From Brenneria bubanii (GTDB taxonomy: Bacteria > Pseudomonadota > Gammaproteobacteria > Enterobacterales > Enterobacteriaceae): a stretch of 64,000 nt of DNA. Positions 12,442 to 21,777 of this stretch are shown here, piece after piece. Numbering within the stretch: the stretch's first letter is position 1; every line of letters starts with the position of its first letter. The translations under genes were made by a program, and so were the position numbers. The DNA is taken from assembly GCF_022378355.1 (NCBI RefSeq), contig NZ_JAKMAJ010000002.1:248001-312000 (forward strand), read 5' to 3'. The notes under the pieces are model-generated. The model was not told the origin of the DNA, ran no database searches, and saw only the letters and a list, made by a program, of their open reading frames with translations.

Positions 12442-15135
12442 ATGACCGTCACGCTAATTGATGATCTTGATTCCTTGGTTGCGCGGGTGAAAAAAGCCCA
12501 ACGCATTTATGCCGATTATACGCAGGAACAGGTGGACAATATCTTCCATGCCGCTGCGCTTGCCGCCGCCGCCATGCGTATTCCGCTGGCGAAAATGGCG
12601 GTTGAAGAATCGGGTATGGGCGTGGTGGAAGATAAAGTGATCAAAAACCACTTCGCATCCGAATACATTTACAACGCCTATAAAAATGAAAAGACCTGCG
12701 GCATCCTATCGGCAGACGAGGCTTACGGCACCATCACCATCGCCGCGCCCCTCGGTCTGATCTGCGGCATCGTGCCGACCACCAACCCGACCGCCACGGC
12801 GATTTTCAAAGCGCTCATCAGCCTAAAAACGCGCAATGGCATTATCTTCTCGCCACATCCGCGCGCGAAGAACGCCACCAACCGGGCGTTGGAGATCGTC
12901 CTGCAAGCCGCGGTCAACGCCGGGGCGCCGGCGGATATCATCGGCTGGGTTAGCGAGCCGACCATTGAATTGACCAATCAGTTAATGCACCACCCAGATA
13001 TCAATATGATCCTCGCCACCGGCGGACCGGGAATGGTGAAGGCCGCCTACAGCTCCGGCAAACCGGCGCTAGGGGTGGGCGCCGGAAACACGCCGGTGGT
13101 GGTGGATGAAAGCGCTGACGTCAGACGTTTCGTCGCCTCCATTCTGATGTCGAAAACCTTCGATAACGGCATGATTTGTTCATCCGAACAGTCCGCCATC
13201 GTCGTTAAAAGTATTTATGACGAGGTTCGCGAGCATTTCATGGCGCAAGGCGGCTATATTCTGCAAGGTCGGGAGCTTGCCGCCGTGGGCAACATCCTGA
13301 GAAAAAATGGCGGGCTAAATTCCGCTATCGTCGGGCAGTCGGCGGTAAAAATCGCCGAAATGGCCGGCATTAGCGTTCCGGCGGATACCAAGGTGCTGAT
13401 CGGCGAGGTATCCAAAGCGGATGAATCCGAGCCTTTCGCGCATGAAAAATTATCGCCCACGCTGGCGCTATACCGAGCGCAAAATTTCAGCGAAGCGGTC
13501 GATATCGCCGAAAAGCTGCTCAATATGGAAGGCATCGGCCATACCAGTTGCCTGTATACCGATCAGGACAATCATTCTCACCGGGTGCTGTATTTCGGCG
13601 AAAGGATGAAAACCTCCCGCGTGCTGATTAATTCGCCAACCTCCTACGGCGGTATCGGCGATCTGTACAACTTCAAGCTGGTGCCATCGCTGACGCTGGG
13701 CTGCGGCTCCTGGGGCGGCAACTCCGTTTCGGAAAACGTCGGGCCGAAGCACCTTCTCAATATCAAAACCGTAGCCAAGCGAGCGGAAAACATGTTGTGG
13801 CATAAACTTCCCAAATCCATCTATTTCCGGCGTGGATCGCTTCCGGTCGCGCTGACCGAAGTGGCGCGCGATGGCGCGAAGCGCGTCTTTATCGTGACCG
13901 ACCGTTTCCTGTTCAATAACGGCTATGCCGATCGGGTGATATCGCAACTGCAGCAACACGGCGTCGCCACCGAAGTATTTTTCGAAGTGGAAGCCGACCC
14001 GACGCTGAGTATCGTTCAAAAAGGCACCGAGCAGGTGAACGCCTTCAAGCCCGACGTGATCATCGCGCTGGGCGGCGGCTCGCCGATGGACGCAGCCAAG
14101 CTGATGTGGGTCATGTATGAACACCCGGAAACCCGCTTCGAGGATCTGGCGCTGCGCTTTATGGATATTAGAAAACGTATCCACACCTTCCCGAAAATGG
14201 GGCAAAAAGCGCGCATGATCTGTATCGCCACCACATCCGGCACCGGCTCGGAGGTTACGCCGTTCGCGGTCGTCACCGATGACGTCACCGGGATGAAATA
14301 TCCGCTGGCGGACTATGCGCTGACGCCGGATATGGCGATCGTCGATGCCGATCTGGTGATGAATATGCCGAAATCGCTATGCGCTTTCGGCGGTCTGGAT
14401 GCGGTTACCCATGCCATGGAAGCCTATGTGTCGGTATTAGCGAATGAATTCAGCGACGGTCAGGCTTTACAGGCGCTGAAACTGCTGCACGGCTATCTGG
14501 TTGCCAGCTATCAGGAAGGCGCAAAAAATCCGCTTGCCCGCGAACGGGTACACAGTGCGGCGACCATCGCCGGTATCGCTTTCGCAAATGCCTTCCTCGG
14601 CGTCTGTCACTCCATGGCGCACAAGCTGGGTTCGGCGTTCCATATTCCTCACGGGCTGGCCAACGCCATGCTGATTTGCAACGTCATTCGTTATAATGCG
14701 ACCGATAAACCGACCAAACAGGCGACCTTCAGCCAATACGGTTATCCGCAGGCCCGCACGCGCTATGCGGAAATCGCCGATTATCTGGCGTTAAGCGCTC
14801 CCGGCGATGAGGTGGGTCAGAAAATTGACAAACTGCTGAACTGGCTGGAAGAAACCAAGGCAGCGCTGGATGTTCCGGCCAGCATCCACGACTTCGGCGT
14901 ACGGGAAGCGGATTTTCTGGCCAAGGTGGATAAGCTGTCCGAGGACGCTTTCGACGACCAATGTACCGGCGCCAACCCGCGCTATCCGCTTATCGCCGAA
15001 CTGAAACAGATTCTGTTGGATACTTATTATGGCCGCCCCTACGGCGAGGCTTCCGCCAATGCGGACCGCGTGTCTGAACCGGCCGCGGAGCCAAACGCTC
15101 CCGCCAGTGGTAAAAAAGGGAAAGCCAAAAGCTGA
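12442..15135 (+). CDS. adhE: Bifunctional acetaldehyde-CoA/alcohol dehydrogenase AdhE
   Basis: Reduces acetyl-CoA to acetaldehyde and then ethanol with two NADH in mixed-acid fermentation; the family forms long spirosome filaments. The N-terminal half (to about residue 440) is a CoA-acylating aldehyde dehydrogenase with the catalytic Cys in DNGMICSSEQS. The C-terminal half is an iron-dependent alcohol dehydrogenase with GGGSPMDAAK for NAD and metal ligands in GGLDAVTHAMEAY, CHSMAHKLGS and IPHGLANA. The start is the ATG at 12442, 6 bases after GGAG; an in-frame TTG four codons upstream is less likely. It gives 897 residues against 891 in E. coli, with a lysine-rich tail. In E. coli adhE lies near 28 min, so its place beside thiQ is unusual. 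Confidence 0.97.
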   Translation: MTVTLIDDLDSLVARVKKAQRIYADYTQEQVDNIFHAAALAAAAMRIPLAKMAVEESGMGVVEDKVIKNHFASEYIYNAYKNEKTCGILSADEAYGTITIAAPLGLICGIVPTTNPTATAIFKALISLKTRNGIIFSPHPRAKNATNRALEIVLQAAVNAGAPADIIGWVSEPTIELTNQLMHHPDINMILATGGPGMVKAAYSSGKPALGVGAGNTPVVVDESADVRRFVASILMSKTFDNGMICSSEQSAIVVKSIYDEVREHFMAQGGYILQGRELAAVGNILRKNGGLNSAIVGQSAVKIAEMAGISVPADTKVLIGEVSKADESEPFAHEKLSPTLALYRAQNFSEAVDIAEKLLNMEGIGHTSCLYTDQDNHSHRVLYFGERMKTSRVLINSPTSYGGIGDLYNFKLVPSLTLGCGSWGGNSVSENVGPKHLLNIKTVAKRAENMLWHKLPKSIYFRRGSLPVALTEVARDGAKRVFIVTDRFLFNNGYADRVISQLQQHGVATEVFFEVEADPTLSIVQKGTEQVNAFKPDVIIALGGGSPMDAAKLMWVMYEHPETRFEDLALRFMDIRKRIHTFPKMGQKARMICIATTSGTGSEVTPFAVVTDDVTGMKYPLADYALTPDMAIVDADLVMNMPKSLCAFGGLDAVTHAMEAYVSVLANEFSDGQALQALKLLHGYLVASYQEGAKNPLARERVHSAATIAGIAFANAFLGVCHSMAHKLGSAFHIPHGLANAMLICNVIRYNATDKPTKQATFSQYGYPQARTRYAEIADYLALSAPGDEVGQKIDKLLNWLEETKAALDVPASIHDFGVREADFLAKVDKLSEDAFDDQCTGANPRYPLIAELKQILLDTYYGRPYGEASANADRVSEPAAEPNAPASGKKGKAKS

Positions 15136-15237
15136 TAGTTAGCCTGGCTGGACTTATGAGAAACACGCATAAGCCACTGATGTGAAAACAGAACAGACGG
15201 CCGGTATGGGCAATAGCGCCGGCTGAAGGATTCATTC

Positions 15238-15271
15238 CGCTGCCGCTCATCCAATAGGCGGCAGCGTTTTG
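15238..15271 (+). terminator. adhE intrinsic terminator
   Basis: Perfect 8-bp stem CGCTGCCG (15238-15245) with CGGCAGCG (15259-15266), a 13-base loop and a TTTT run, about 100 bases after the adhE stop. Confidence 0.7.
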
Positions 15272-15414
15272 CTCAGTTGTCTTTTCCTCTCCCCATGCGA
15301 CAGCCACAGAATGTGACCCAGAATAAATTTTTATTTTTTATCTCTTAGGGGCCTTGTGTCCTTTTCATGAGTCGTGCTTATATAAAACGGTTATGAATTA
15401 TTAACAGGATCCCC

Positions 15415-15519
15415 ATGAAACAACCCGCAACCACTTCAGCACTACTTACCACCGCGCATGTTGACGCGGTCGTCGTCGTGCGCGTGGTCGTCGTGGTCGT
15501 GGTCGGCAACGCGCCGTAA
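15415..15519 (+). CDS. ivbL: ilvBN operon leader peptide IvbL
   Basis: A 34-residue attenuation peptide with eleven valine codons split four and seven around one arginine, ending GNAP exactly as in E. coli IvbL. Two leucine codons sit upstream at residues 10-11. Ribosome stalling at Val (and Leu) codons would favour the antiterminator over the hairpin at 15546-15584. The ATG lies about 30 bases after a TATATAAA -10-like sequence near 15379. Confidence 0.93.
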   Translation: MKQPATTSALLTTAHVDAVVVVRVVVVVVVGNAP

Positions 15520-15545
15520 CGGGTTCCGAATCCAGAAAGATTCCC

Positions 15546-15584
15546 AAACCCCGCCGGCGCAAGCCGAGCGGGGTTTCTTGTTTA
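15546..15584 (+). terminator. ilvBN attenuator (intrinsic terminator)
   Basis: Stem AAACCCCGC (15546-15554) pairs perfectly with GCGGGGTTT (15568-15576), followed by the T-rich stretch CTTGTTTA. It lies 27 bases after the IvbL stop and before ilvB. Confidence 0.85.
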
Positions 15585-15633
15585 TGCTCTCCCCGCTCCG
15601 ATACCCGCGCCGGCCCTGATGAAGGATATAATC

Positions 15634-17298
15634 ATGCGTTATACAGGCGCTCAGTTGATCGTTCGGCTGATTGAGCAGCAGGGCATCACCACAATAGCGG
15701 GCATTCCCGGTGGAGCCGCCCTGCCGCTTTATGATGCTCTCGGGCAGAGCAAAATTATTCGTCATGTGCTGGCTCGCCATGAACAGGGCGCCGGTTTTAT
15801 GGCGCAAGGCATCGCACGCGCCAGCGGACGCGCCGCGGTGTGTCTGGCCTCCAGCGGGCCTGGCGCCACCAATCTGCTGACCGCTATCGCCGATGCCAAA
15901 CTCGACTCGATTCCTCTGGTTTGTATCACCGGGCAGGTTTCTTCCAGCATGATTGGTTCCGATGCTTTTCAGGAAGTCGATACCTACGGTATTTCCATTC
16001 CGGTCACCAAACATAATTATCTGGTTCGGGATATCAAAGAGCTGCCGCGCGTCATTCCGGAAGCCTTTCGCATTGCCCAGTCAGGCCGCCCCGGTCCGGT
16101 ATGGATAGATATTCCCAAAGATGTGCAAACAGCAGAAATAGAGCTGGATGAACTTCCGCCGATCAGTCCGAATACCGCGCCGCCGATGATCGACCAACAG
16201 AAAATCGCACAGGCAGCGGCAATGATAAATACCGCGCAGCGGCCGGTATTATATCTGGGCGGCGGCATTATCCATGCCGCCGCCCATGAGCTGGCGCTTC
16301 AGTTGGCGGAGCGCGCCGCGTTACCCACCACCATGACTCTGATGGCATTAGGGGCAATGCCGGCCGACCATCCTCTGTCGCTGGGAATGTTGGGCATGCA
16401 TGCGGCACGCGCGACCAATTTGATCTTACAACAGGCGGATTTGTTGATTGTGCTGGGCGCCCGCTTTGATGACCGGGCGATCGGCAAGGCCGAACAATTT
16501 TGCCCGCAGGCCGGCATCATTCATATTGATATCGACCCCGCTGAACTGGGTAAAATCAGACAACCCCACGTGGCGCTGAATGCGGATGTCGCACAGGCGC
16601 TGGTTGAATTACTGCCGCGGGTTGACGCTCGGCATCGTCCCCTCTGGCACGACGCCATCAACGCGCTACGGCACGATTTTCCTTTCAGCATGCCTGACGC
16701 GGACAATCCGTTAAGCCACTACGGGCTGATACGGGCCACCGCGGAAGCGTTGACCGATGACGCCATTATCGCCACCGACGTCGGACAACATCAGATGTGG
16801 GTCGCGCAGTCTTATCCATTGCGCAGACCGCGCCAGTGGCTGACCTCTGGCGGACTGGGAACCATGGGATTCGGCTTGCCGGCCGCCATTGGCGCGGCGC
16901 TGGCCGAGCCTGAGCGAACCGTGGTGTGCTTTTCCGGCGATGGTAGTCTGATGATGAATATTCAGGAGATGGCGACCGCCGCGGAAGCAGGACTTAACGT
17001 TAAAATTATTCTGATGAACAACCAGTCTCTCGGCATGGTGCATCAACAACAGGCGCTGTTCTTCCAGCAGCGCATCTTTGCCGCAGATTACCCCTATCGC
17101 ACCAACTTTCTGGCGATCGCCGCCGCTTTCGGTTTTGCCACCTGCGATCTAAACGCCGCGCCGGACCCTCGTGCGGCCTTATCTGACGCCCTGAACACGC
17201 CAGGACCCACGTTGATCCATGTGCTCATTGACGCCAATGAGAAAGTGTATCCTATGGTGCCACCGGGCGCCGCCAACATCGAGATGATTGGAGATTAA
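15634..17298 (+). CDS. ilvB: Acetolactate synthase I large (catalytic) subunit IlvB
   Basis: ThDP- and FAD-dependent enzyme condensing two pyruvates to acetolactate (valine, leucine) or pyruvate with 2-oxobutyrate (isoleucine). The catalytic Glu motif [14 protein letters not shown] is near residue 50, and the ThDP/Mg motif [15 protein letters not shown]...NN is near 430-460. Beginning, middle and end ([18 protein letters not shown]) match E. coli IlvB. I chose the ATG at 15634, 7 bases after AAGGA, giving 554 residues; an in-frame ATG at 15619 lacks a ribosome-binding site. The ivbL leader upstream supports the isozyme I assignment. It is separated from ilvN by four bases. Confidence 0.95.
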   Translation: MRYTGAQLIVRLIEQQGITTIAGIPGGAALPLYDALGQSKIIRHVLARHEQGAGFMAQGIARASGRAAVCLASSGPGATNLLTAIADAKLDSIPLVCITGQVSSSMIGSDAFQEVDTYGISIPVTKHNYLVRDIKELPRVIPEAFRIAQSGRPGPVWIDIPKDVQTAEIELDELPPISPNTAPPMIDQQKIAQAAAMINTAQRPVLYLGGGIIHAAAHELALQLAERAALPTTMTLMALGAMPADHPLSLGMLGMHAARATNLILQQADLLIVLGARFDDRAIGKAEQFCPQAGIIHIDIDPAELGKIRQPHVALNADVAQALVELLPRVDARHRPLWHDAINALRHDFPFSMPDADNPLSHYGLIRATAEALTDDAIIATDVGQHQMWVAQSYPLRRPRQWLTSGGLGTMGFGLPAAIGAALAEPERTVVCFSGDGSLMMNIQEMATAAEAGLNVKIILMNNQSLGMVHQQQALFFQQRIFAADYPYRTNFLAIAAAFGFATCDLNAAPDPRAALSDALNTPGPTLIHVLIDANEKVYPMVPPGAANIEMIGD

Positions 17299-17302
17299 TA
17301 CG

Positions 17303-17596
17303 ATGGCAAATCAATCGGTTTCAAACCAGGTAACGCTGGAGCTGGCGGTCCGCAACCATCCCGGCGTGATGTCCCACGTATGTGGCTTATTTGCCCGTCG
17401 GGCGTTTAACGTCGAAGGCATCTTATGTATGCCGCTGCCTGGCGGCGAGGAAAGCCGGATCTGGCTACTGGTGCAGGACGATCAACGGTTGCAACAGATG
17501 ATCAACCAGGTAGAAAAGCTGGAAGACGTTCTTCAGGTACAACGACACGGGGACGAAATGCGGATCTTCGATCAGGTATCGGAGTTTTATCGATAA
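17303..17596 (+). CDS. ilvN: Acetolactate synthase I small (regulatory) subunit IlvN
   Basis: ACT-domain subunit that activates IlvB and confers valine feedback inhibition. The 97-residue product contains the signature [34 protein letters not shown] and the [26 protein letters not shown] strand-helix segment, as in E. coli IlvN (96 residues). The start at 17303 follows GGAG at 17290-17293, located within the end of ilvB. Confidence 0.96.
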   Translation: MANQSVSNQVTLELAVRNHPGVMSHVCGLFARRAFNVEGILCMPLPGGEESRIWLLVQDDQRLQQMINQVEKLEDVLQVQRHGDEMRIFDQVSEFYR

Positions 17597-17750
17597 CGGT
17601 AATTCAGACATAGAGAAAAATGCTGTGTCGCTTCAGTAATATCCAGAGGCGGCACAGAACTTATCGTTTTATCAGCGAACCGGTATAAGGAATAGTGGCG
17701 CTGGCGGGATAGATGGCGGGGAGCGGCAATAATGTGGAATATTGGCGGAC

Positions 17751-19013
17751 TTATGAACGAACGGCGCCTCTTACTTCTCCACGGTAGACAACGGTACAGG
17801 GCAACTGACCGCCCAACCAGTAAGCCAGCTCAGCCGGACGCGACAACGGCCAGTGAATAAAATCAGCGACTTTCCCGACTTCCAGCGTGCCGTGAGAATC
17901 CTGTAAACCAAGCGCGCGAGCCCCATGACAGGTGATCCCTGCCAGCGCTTCCTCGGGCGTAAGACGAAACAGCGTACAGCCCATATTGAGCATCAAGCGC
18001 AATGAAAGCGCGGGAGAGGTGCCCGGATTGGCATCACTGGCCAGCGCCATCGGCACTTCATGCCGGCGGAAATAATCAACCGGCGGGCACTGAGTTTCCC
18101 GCAGCAAATAATAGGCTCCCGGCAGTAAAACGGCGACGGTGCCGCTGGCGGCCATCGCCTTGGCGTCTTCCTCTGCCGCGTACTCCAGATGATCGGCCGA
18201 TAATGCGTGATGCCTCGCGGCCAGTGCGCTGCCATGCAGGGAGGAAAGTTGTTCCGCATGCAATTTAACGGGTAAACCTAATGCGTGTGCCGCATTGAAA
18301 ACCCGCTCAACCTGTTCAGGCGAGAAAGCCAGATGTTCACAGAATGCATCAACCGCATCCGCCAGTTTTTCTCTGGCGACGATAGGCAACAACGTCCCGC
18401 AGATCAGTTGGATATATTCATCAGCACACCCTGTGAATTCCGGTGGTAGAGCATGTGCGGCAAGACAGGTGGATTGCACGTCAACCGGCAGCGACGCGCC
18501 CAATCGGCGAATCACCCGCAGCATTTTGAGTTCATGTTCCACACTGAGCCCATAGCCGGATTTAATCTCAATACAGGTTACGCCTTCAGCCAACAGCGGT
18601 TGCAGCCGCAATAACGCCTGAGCCAGCAATTCATCTTCGGTTGCGTCACGGGTCGCATTCACCGTCGATAAGATTCCGCCGCCTGCTGCCGCAATTTCCG
18701 CATAACTGACGCCGTTTAGTCGCTGTTCAAACTCCGCGCTGCGGTCGCCGCCAAAAACCAGATGCGTATGGCAATCAACAAATCCCGGCGTGATGATCCC
18801 ACCATTGAACTCATGTAACCGCGCGCCGGATAGCGCAGGACAATCCGCCATGTTGCCGCGCCAGACGATTTTACCGTCCGTAACGGCAATCGCACCGTTT
18901 TCAATCAGATTGTAATGCCCGTCCTGCATGGTCACAAGCGTGGCGCCCCGCCATATGCTGTCACAACGGGAAGGCAATGCTGAGGAAAATCGAGGGGATA
19001 TCACAACCGGCAT
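17751..19013 (-). CDS. hutI: Imidazolonepropionase HutI
   Basis: Third step of histidine degradation: hydrolyses 4-imidazolone-5-propionate to N-formimino-L-glutamate. This 420-residue amidohydrolase has the metal-binding HTH motif in [13 protein letters not shown] (His82 and His84). The [13 protein letters not shown] motif, a further metal His in KLHAEQ, HLEY, and the metal Asp in [11 protein letters not shown] are also present. The gene is read towards ilvN and follows hutC on the same strand, but has its own operator copy at 19036-19048, 23 bases before its ATG. It is separated from hutHU by hutC and the transporter genes. Confidence 0.96.
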   Translation of the reverse strand: MPVVISPRFSSALPSRCDSIWRGATLVTMQDGHYNLIENGAIAVTDGKIVWRGNMADCPALSGARLHEFNGGIITPGFVDCHTHLVFGGDRSAEFEQRLNGVSYAEIAAAGGGILSTVNATRDATEDELLAQALLRLQPLLAEGVTCIEIKSGYGLSVEHELKMLRVIRRLGASLPVDVQSTCLAAHALPPEFTGCADEYIQLICGTLLPIVAREKLADAVDAFCEHLAFSPEQVERVFNAAHALGLPVKLHAEQLSSLHGSALAARHHALSADHLEYAAEEDAKAMAASGTVAVLLPGAYYLLRETQCPPVDYFRRHEVPMALASDANPGTSPALSLRLMLNMGCTLFRLTPEEALAGITCHGARALGLQDSHGTLEVGKVADFIHWPLSRPAELAYWLGGQLPCTVVYRGEVRGAVRS

Positions 19014-19035
19014 GACCGACTCCAGGGTGACTTAA

Positions 19036-19048
19036 CTTGTATAGACAA
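19036..19048. promoter_or_regulatory. Putative HutC operator 1 (hutI)
   Basis: CTTGTATAGACAA, one of four near-identical inverted-repeat sites (half-sites TTGT/ACAA) found only in this hut cluster. Located immediately upstream of hutI, it probably blocks the hutI promoter. Assignment to HutC is inferred from clustering and from the GntR-type symmetry. Confidence 0.7.
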
Positions 19049-19194
19049 TTAAAGTCAAGCTAACGCATAACCAGCAGACCAGCAAGACGGTCAGCGATAG
19101 TTTTTTCCTATTACAAGACGTTCGGCAAAAAGGTAACCTCAGGGATACGCCTTTTCAGGCCGCGATATAAGGTTATGCAGGAAGGAGGAAAGCA

Positions 19195-19995
19195 TCAGCC
19201 ATGGCTGGTGAAGCGCCCAAACAGCTGATACCGGGAGCCAGGATAAATCAGCCGCGCGGAAGTCACGACCCGGCTGCCGCTCCAGGTGCGGCGATGGATC
19301 AACAGGCAAGGTTCATGCTCGTTTAGTTGCAGCAACTCGCGCTGCTTAGCACTGGCGCTGATCGCCTCAACGCGGTGTTCACCCGCGGTCAGGGGGGCGA
19401 TCTCCATCAGATAGGCATAGGGCGTCTCTTTATTCATTACCCGTCGCAGGTAGTCCGGTGCGGTTTCAGGATTTACGAAACGATCTTCTATTTGCACCGG
19501 TACATTGTTTTCGTAATGCACAATCTGCGAATAGAACAGCGTGTCGCCGATAGCGATCCCCAGTTGCAATGCCTGATTGGTATCTGCATGACGCGCTTCG
19601 CAAACCAGAATCTGGCTATCGTGATAATGGCCGCGCTGGACAATTTCATCGGCGATGTTATGTACTTCCAGCATCGGCGTATAAGCCTTGGCTTCGGCGA
19701 CAAAGGTACCGACGCCCTGCATACGGATCAAAAAACCTTCGTTGGTCAGTTCGCGCAGCGCGCGATTGATGGTCATTCGGCTGACGCCCAGTTCGTTGAC
19801 CAGTTCGCTTTCCGAAGGCACACGCTGATGCGGTTTCCAGACACCAGCGCGGATCTGGCCAACTATCGCCTGCTTCACACGCTGATAAATTGGCGCGGGC
19901 GCATCACTCATCGCGGCAGACAGCTCGGACAATGTCTGCCGGGACACGCCCTGATGCGCGACGCCATTTTGCGATAGTGATTTGGACTCCGCCAT
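19195..19995 (-). CDS. hutC: HutC, GntR-family repressor of histidine utilisation
   Basis: 266-residue transcription factor with an N-terminal winged-helix GntR domain (about residues 35-105: IYQRVKQAIVGQIRAGVWKPHQRVPSESELVNELGVSRMTINRALRELTNEGFLIRMQG in pattern) and a C-terminal UTRA effector domain (about 120-258). HutC proteins are released from DNA by urocanate. Motifs HNIADEIVQRGH and VPVQIEDRFVNP fit the HutC subfamily rather than other UTRA regulators. The N-terminus is about 30 residues longer than many HutC proteins, and an in-frame ATG at residue 29 is an alternative start. A candidate operator lies about 155 bp upstream. Confidence 0.92.
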   Translation of the reverse strand: MAESKSLSQNGVAHQGVSRQTLSELSAAMSDAPAPIYQRVKQAIVGQIRAGVWKPHQRVPSESELVNELGVSRMTINRALRELTNEGFLIRMQGVGTFVAEAKAYTPMLEVHNIADEIVQRGHYHDSQILVCEARHADTNQALQLGIAIGDTLFYSQIVHYENNVPVQIEDRFVNPETAPDYLRRVMNKETPYAYLMEIAPLTAGEHRVEAISASAKQRELLQLNEHEPCLLIHRRTWSGSRVVTSARLIYPGSRYQLFGRFTSHG

Positions 19996-20150
19996 GTCTT
20001 TTACCTCGCTCTATAAATATTCACAGGTATTTCAAAAGATGCTCTGAGCGCCCGCGTGCCCGCCAGCAAAAGCGAACAAAAGTGCGTGACGGAAAACTGA
20101 ATTGATAAAACAGGTTATTGCAATTTTATAATGCAATCAGGCACATATAT

Positions 20151-20163
20151 ATGTATAGACAAG
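20151..20163. promoter_or_regulatory. Putative HutC operator 2 (hutC side)
   Basis: ATGTATAGACAAG matches the core TGTATAGACAAG of the other sites, with one half-site weaker. It is about 155 bp upstream of the hutC start, consistent with autoregulation. Confidence 0.6.
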
Positions 20164-20687
20164 TCAGATTAAGATTTTACCATTGTGGCAATAAAATCGC
20201 GTTTATATTTCTCCGCCGGCCAGAAATACCTACCGCCGTGACGCTTCAATAAGCGTATCAGATACCGGCAAACATGGCGAATGACGACGCAGACGCGGCA
20301 GCTGATTTCCCGCGCCTGCCGTATGCGCGCGCGCAGGGTACCGCATAGCGGCGATATTGCGCAGCGCCCGCTTACCGGGTGGCATCACCACCGGTTTCAA
20401 TCTCATGCCCCCTGTCTGCTTGCTTTTCTTGGGTGATGGCGCGGAAGAAAAGCGGCGTGATTCACGCCGTAGGAGAAAATCGGCGTTTACCCAATAGCGA
20501 ACCATGGCCCTTCGCTGTGGCTTGGCTCAGAAGCTGGGTTCGCCGCGACATTGCGCCAAAACTGAACGGTCAACGCACCAAATTGATCCATTTGAGGCGC
20601 TAAAACTTCCACATACGACGAGAAACCTTAAGTAAAACGGCAAGTTAATTATCTGGCATAGAATCTGCTTAAACATTGCAAGTCATA

Positions 20688-20701
20688 CTTGTATAGACAA
20701 G
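20688..20701. promoter_or_regulatory. Putative HutC operator 3 (transporter operon)
   Basis: CTTGTATAGACAAG, the most symmetrical copy (CTTGT/ACAAG half-sites around ATAG). It lies 80 bases before the solute-binding protein start, placing the transporter genes under the same control as hutI and hutH. Confidence 0.75.
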
Positions 20702-20780
20702 AACATACAGTGGCGTATTTGCCGGCTGCTTTCACAGCGACAGGCACCCACCAAGACAGATATTTTGGCAGGAGTGGCAA

Positions 20781-21761
20781 ATGAGCAACATGAATTCCAG
20801 AGCGGTACTGAGACGTTCGTTGTCTTTGTTAGGGTTGTCCGCAATACTGAGCAGTGTGACCATCGGCGCAGTGCAAGCGGCAAATACGCCGGTTGCTATT
20901 GGTATTTCAGGGTGGATCGGCTTTGCACCGTTGACGCTTGCGGATCAAGCGGGCATTTTCAAAAAGAACGGCCTCGACGTCACCCTGAAAATGGTGCCGC
21001 AACAATCCCGTCATCTGGCGATTGCCGCAGGTTCATTGCAATGCGCGGCAACCACCGTCGAAACTTATCTAACCTGGAGCGCCAGCGGCGTTCCGGTTAA
21101 ACAAATTGTCCAACTGGATAAATCCCACGGCGCCGACGGTATCGCCGTTCGCAACGGCATCAACAAAATTACCGATCTGAAAGGCAAAACCATCAGCGTT
21201 GATGCGCCGGGAACCTCTTCCTATTTCCTGCTCGCCTGGATCCTTGATAAAAACGGCATGACGATGAAAGACGTCAAGCTGGCGACATTAGGCCCTGACG
21301 CGGCCGCACGCGCTTTCATTGCCGGGCAGAACGATGCGGCGATATCATACGAACCCTACCTGTCAAATATTCGCAACAGCCCGGACAAAGGCAAAATCCT
21401 GGCGACGACAATCGAATATCCGGCAGTGGCGGATACCCTTGGCTGTACGCCCGCCTGGCTGGATAAAAATCCAGCCGCCGCGCAGGCGCTGGTTAACAGC
21501 TATTTCGAAGCTCTGGATATGATCAGGACAGAGCCTGAGAAATCTTATGAAATCATGGGCGCCTCAGTCAAAGAAACCGGTAAGCAGTTTGCGGAAAAAG
21601 CCAGCTATCTACGCTGGCAGGATCGCGATGACAACCAGAAATTCTTCAATGCCGAAATTGTCACCTTCAGCAATGAAGCCGCACATCTGCTGACTGAGAT
21701 GAAAATTCTGCGTAAAACGCCGGACATCAGCACATTATATGACGCGCAATACGTTAAGTAA
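20781..21761 (+). CDS. NitT/TauT-type ABC transporter substrate-binding protein in the hut cluster
   Basis: 326-residue periplasmic protein of the nitrate/sulfonate/taurine/pyrimidine-precursor binding family (SsuA/TauA/ThiY fold). A signal peptide ends near residue 33 (GAVQA|ANTP). Family features are visible: the GFAPLTLADQAGIFKKNGLDVTL start, the QSRHLAIAAGSLQCAATTVETYL ligand-pocket segment, and the DLKGKTISVDAPGTSSYFLL and AFIAGQNDAAISYEP motifs. It has a good AGGAG ribosome-binding site. It is the first gene of a three-gene importer between operators 3 and 4. The ligand is not readable from sequence; the context points to histidine, urocanate or a related imidazole. Confidence 0.85.
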   Translation: MSNMNSRAVLRRSLSLLGLSAILSSVTIGAVQAANTPVAIGISGWIGFAPLTLADQAGIFKKNGLDVTLKMVPQQSRHLAIAAGSLQCAATTVETYLTWSASGVPVKQIVQLDKSHGADGIAVRNGINKITDLKGKTISVDAPGTSSYFLLAWILDKNGMTMKDVKLATLGPDAAARAFIAGQNDAAISYEPYLSNIRNSPDKGKILATTIEYPAVADTLGCTPAWLDKNPAAAQALVNSYFEALDMIRTEPEKSYEIMGASVKETGKQFAEKASYLRWQDRDDNQKFFNAEIVTFSNEAAHLLTEMKILRKTPDISTLYDAQYVK

Positions 21762-21777
21762 TCATGAGGTCCAAGAC

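Larger units (their letters stand above)
20000..20780. other. Long hutC/transporter intergenic region
   Basis: About 780 bases between divergent hutC and the ABC transporter genes. The flanks are AT-rich and each carries a HutC-type operator (20151-20163 and 20688-20701). Between them, roughly 20210-20590, is a GC-rich block without a recognisable gene; translated frames on both strands resemble nothing I know. It contains a sharp hairpin, CGGCGTG-ATT-CACGCCG type, at 20453-20469. It could be a degraded gene or an inserted fragment. Confidence 0.5.

Noticed and set aside
15313-15330. CRP site upstream of ivbL (TGTGA half-site)
   Set aside because: Only one half-site is convincing; the second half does not match TCACA.
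17623-17665. Possible terminator after ilvN (CTGTGTCGC with GCGGCACAG)
   Set aside because: The stem needs a wobble pair, the loop is long and the following T run is poor.
20230-20505. A 91-codon minus-strand frame between hutC and the transporter
   Set aside because: Arg/Pro-rich low-confidence translation with no recognisable domain; kept only as an unexplained GC-rich block.
20379-20603. A 74-codon plus-strand frame in the same gap
   Set aside because: Overlaps the opposite frame and shows no protein family features.
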